Shown here one piece after another: positions 61,710 to 64,000 of a stretch of DNA of 64,000 nucleotides. Source of the stretch: Himantopus leucocephalus. Its lineage: Eukaryota; Chordata; Aves; Charadriiformes; Recurvirostridae. The position numbers and the translations under genes are program-made. Under the pieces are notes generated by a model that was given only the letters and a program-made list of their open reading frames with translations, did not search any database and was not told where the DNA came from. Every line of letters starts with the position of its first letter. Position 1 is the stretch's first letter. Where the stretch lies: contig RSEF01000003.1 of assembly GCA_003993805.1 (NCBI GenBank), positions 57,018,551 through 57,082,550 of the forward strand, given 5' to 3'.

Positions 61710-64000
61710 GTAAATCGTGTCTTTTGTAGCAGGCTCATAAGGGTTTTTATTTTTTTTTTAAGTCTATGGGACAGATAACATCATGGACTCTACTAAATAA
61801 AACTGGGAGAAATACGTACTTCCCGTAAATTTTCTGAAGCTATATCTTGAAGAATGGTATTGTTCCAAAGTACATCTTTTTGTTCAAAATTCTCGTTCTC
61901 CCAAGTTACGTAAATAGTTCTTCATCTTCATCTAAATTATGTCTGAACGGAATCATAAAGTAACACTTGCGAGAACCATACGTTTCTGTTTTATGACTGT
62001 GCCACGGTAATTCTCGGTTGCTGTTGCTAATGGATATAAATTGCTGTACAGTTATCTATCACTGTATTGAATGTGTTCCTTTATGAAATGATATGCTAAG
62101 TTATCAGGATTCAGTACAAGCAGGTAGAGTATATTTTTTATTTGTAACAGTCAGTACTTTAACAGCAAGCAAGGAATGTAAATAAAGCCAAAACAAGTGT
62201 TTCTTCGCCAGCTTCCTTCTTTGTATCTTGTCATCATCATTTATAGTCTGTATCTAAGGGTCTAATTATAGGGGCTTGGGTTGCTAGGCAAAAATTTAGT
62301 ATTTTGGGAAACTTCCTGTTCACAGTACTTCTGAAAACCAATCCCAAGCCGTTTCCTAATAGTCCATGCACTGTGTCAGTTAAACAAAATTTTACACAGT
62401 TAAGAAGCAGTCATTGCAAAAGAAGTAAGCATTATCTCAGCTGTGTAGCTGACCCATCACCACTAACTCCATTTTGCTATTCTGGACAGCACCTAAATGA
62501 CTTCTAGTCTTTTTCCCTCCTTCGGAAAAAGCACCCCAAAATCCCGTGTGTGTTTTGGAATAGCATTAGACTTTGCCACAAATAATAATAAAACCTTCTG
62601 GAAAAGCTTAAAAAAGGGGGGTCTTAGAAAAACTGCACAGTGACAATATTACAAGAGGAAATTACTTTTTATTTTATCTTCATGCTGAAATGTATATGAT
62701 TATATAAAGTATTTAAATGTTATTAGTATGCATAAAACTAAACCAGCAGCACGCATGTCATTTTGATTGTAAATTGTGTCAAGATCACCATTGCATCTGC
62801 TAGAAGAATCCTTGAACCGTGAGAGGTAATAACCTATTTTTTGTGTCTTTGATGATAAAATCCTAGATTTTCTTCTCAGGATAGATTTTTGAGTTCACAT
62901 CAATCAAGACATCGCTTTCTTTCAAATCCAGAACTAGGAGAAGAGAAAAGGTATAATGATGTTATTTAATCCTGGTTTGAACAATGGCAAGAATCTATCT
63001 TTAAGAGAGTCAGATAAGATCTGTCTCTATTAATCATTCACAGAGACTTAAAGTAGGGCATAAAACCTATGAAATCCACTTTGTCTTACTGAATAACTTA
63101 AAATTCTTAGTGTTGTAAAATAAATTGTCCTGCTTTAAAAAAACAGAGATGTTCAGCAGAATTGTGTCTATTTAGGTTACAATATTAATTTCTTGTTATA
63201 TAATCGAATATAATATAATGCTTTCTCTCCTTTTATGAATACCTCACCCAAGAGCCTTGTGGTTTCTGTCATCATTCCTTCTCTGTCACTGTTAGGGTAC
63301 ACATGCAAGTGTACTGATCTACATATGGCTACTCAGAATTAACCAGTTATCTTTTTCTAAAATTCATTTAGCTTTTTCTACAAGCAGACGCATTGTTGTT
63401 TGAAAGACAGATTTGAATGATTCTAGTATCAAATATCCAAATCTTCATCAAATGAGGGCATGAAAATGTATATGCAAATAAGTAGGTTATATAGGTGATA
63501 GCAGAGTTGAACAATACATTACTTTTACTCNAGACAGATTTGAATGATTCTAGTATCAAATATCCAAATCTTCATAAAATGAGGGCATGAAAATGTGTAT
63601 GCAAATAAGTAGGTTATATAGGTGATAGCAGAGTTGAAAAATACATTACTTTACTAATTTAATTTGACCACAGATATGAGCTGTCATATCTTTTTGAATT
63701 TGGACAAAGCAACAGTAATTACATGACCAGGTTCAAGCACGTTTACTTTCTGTTGAGGTCTGCAATAGCCAGGATGCCCTGAGTTTCACAGAGAAGTAAT
63801 TGTGGATGGTGAGCTTCCTTCTGTGGTATTCTTGGTTTATTACAAAAAATTTGGTGAGTCAAAAGCAGGCAGCGAGAGGCAACCAAAGTTTTCAGCTTCA
63901 AAGTAAGTGTAAATCTCCACCCATGATTCCGAAGTTATGGTTAGGATTTCTACATCAACCCCTGGGTTTTAATGAAAAATTGGTAACACTGTGCCTCTCT
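61710..64000. other. Upstream intergenic region
   Basis: AT-rich sequence beyond the CpG island on the TMEM242 upstream side. Only the duplicated block around 63531 stands out. In mammals this side faces ZDHHC14; no exon is visible. Confidence 0.7.
63405..63655 (+). repeat. Direct duplication around the N at 63531
   Basis: 63405-63530 and 63532-63655 are direct copies of about 125 bp with about three substitutions and a one-base indel. It lies upstream of TMEM242. Confidence 0.9.

Noticed and set aside
1..64000. CRISPR arrays, bacterial operons, insertion sequences
   Set aside because: No spaced direct repeats or prokaryotic gene packing. Introns, CpG island, CR1 and LTR sequence show vertebrate nuclear DNA.

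Overview
This window looks like nuclear DNA from a bird. It is AT-rich intergenic and intronic sequence with one short multi-exon gene whose first exon lies in a strong CpG island. The repeats fit a bird genome: a 5'-truncated CR1 LINE ending in the octamer-type tail (51011-51280), a decayed CR1-type reverse transcriptase relic (15918-16640), and the 3' part of an endogenous retrovirus LTR of a type common in birds (15600-15817).

The only gene I can name is TMEM242 (C6orf35 in human), on the minus strand. I assembled it from four exons that are too short or too interrupted to stand out as ORFs: 61107-61242, 58931-59031, 53366-53503 and 37502-37600. Every junction is GT-AG, the phases agree, and the joined product is a 157-residue two-pass membrane protein. 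In mammals TMEM242 is a mitochondrial inner-membrane protein that helps assemble the ATP synthase c-ring. Candidate poly(A) signals follow the stop at 37169-37174, 36993-36998 and 36394-36399.

Layout: about 1-36390 is intergenic, with the LTR, a 100-N gap, the LINE relic, simple repeats and no supportable gene. About 36390-37501 is the TMEM242 3' end. 37601-53365 is intron 3 (15.8 kb), holding a GC-box/E-box minisatellite in a CpG-rich patch (48640-49620), two clean hairpins and a CR1 3' end. 53504-58930 is intron 2 and 59032-61106 is intron 1. About 60000-61700 is the CpG island promoter and 61710-64000 is upstream intergenic DNA. In mammals the gene order is ARID1B-TMEM242-ZDHHC14, so the flanks probably lead to those genes, but no exon of either is visible.

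A pattern that matters for any reader: six of the seven isolated single Ns (8430, 20048, 27765, 49277, 55441, 63531) each sit between two near-identical direct copies of about 102-228 bp. These look like unmerged contig or haplotype overlaps, not biology. The seventh single N (60341) lies in a poly-G run. I found no convincing new biological system. The most unusual native signals are the Sp1-like GC-box minisatellite in intron 3, a perfect 18-bp-stem hairpin at 50495-50537, and a few unrecognised ORFs that may be decayed retrocopies.
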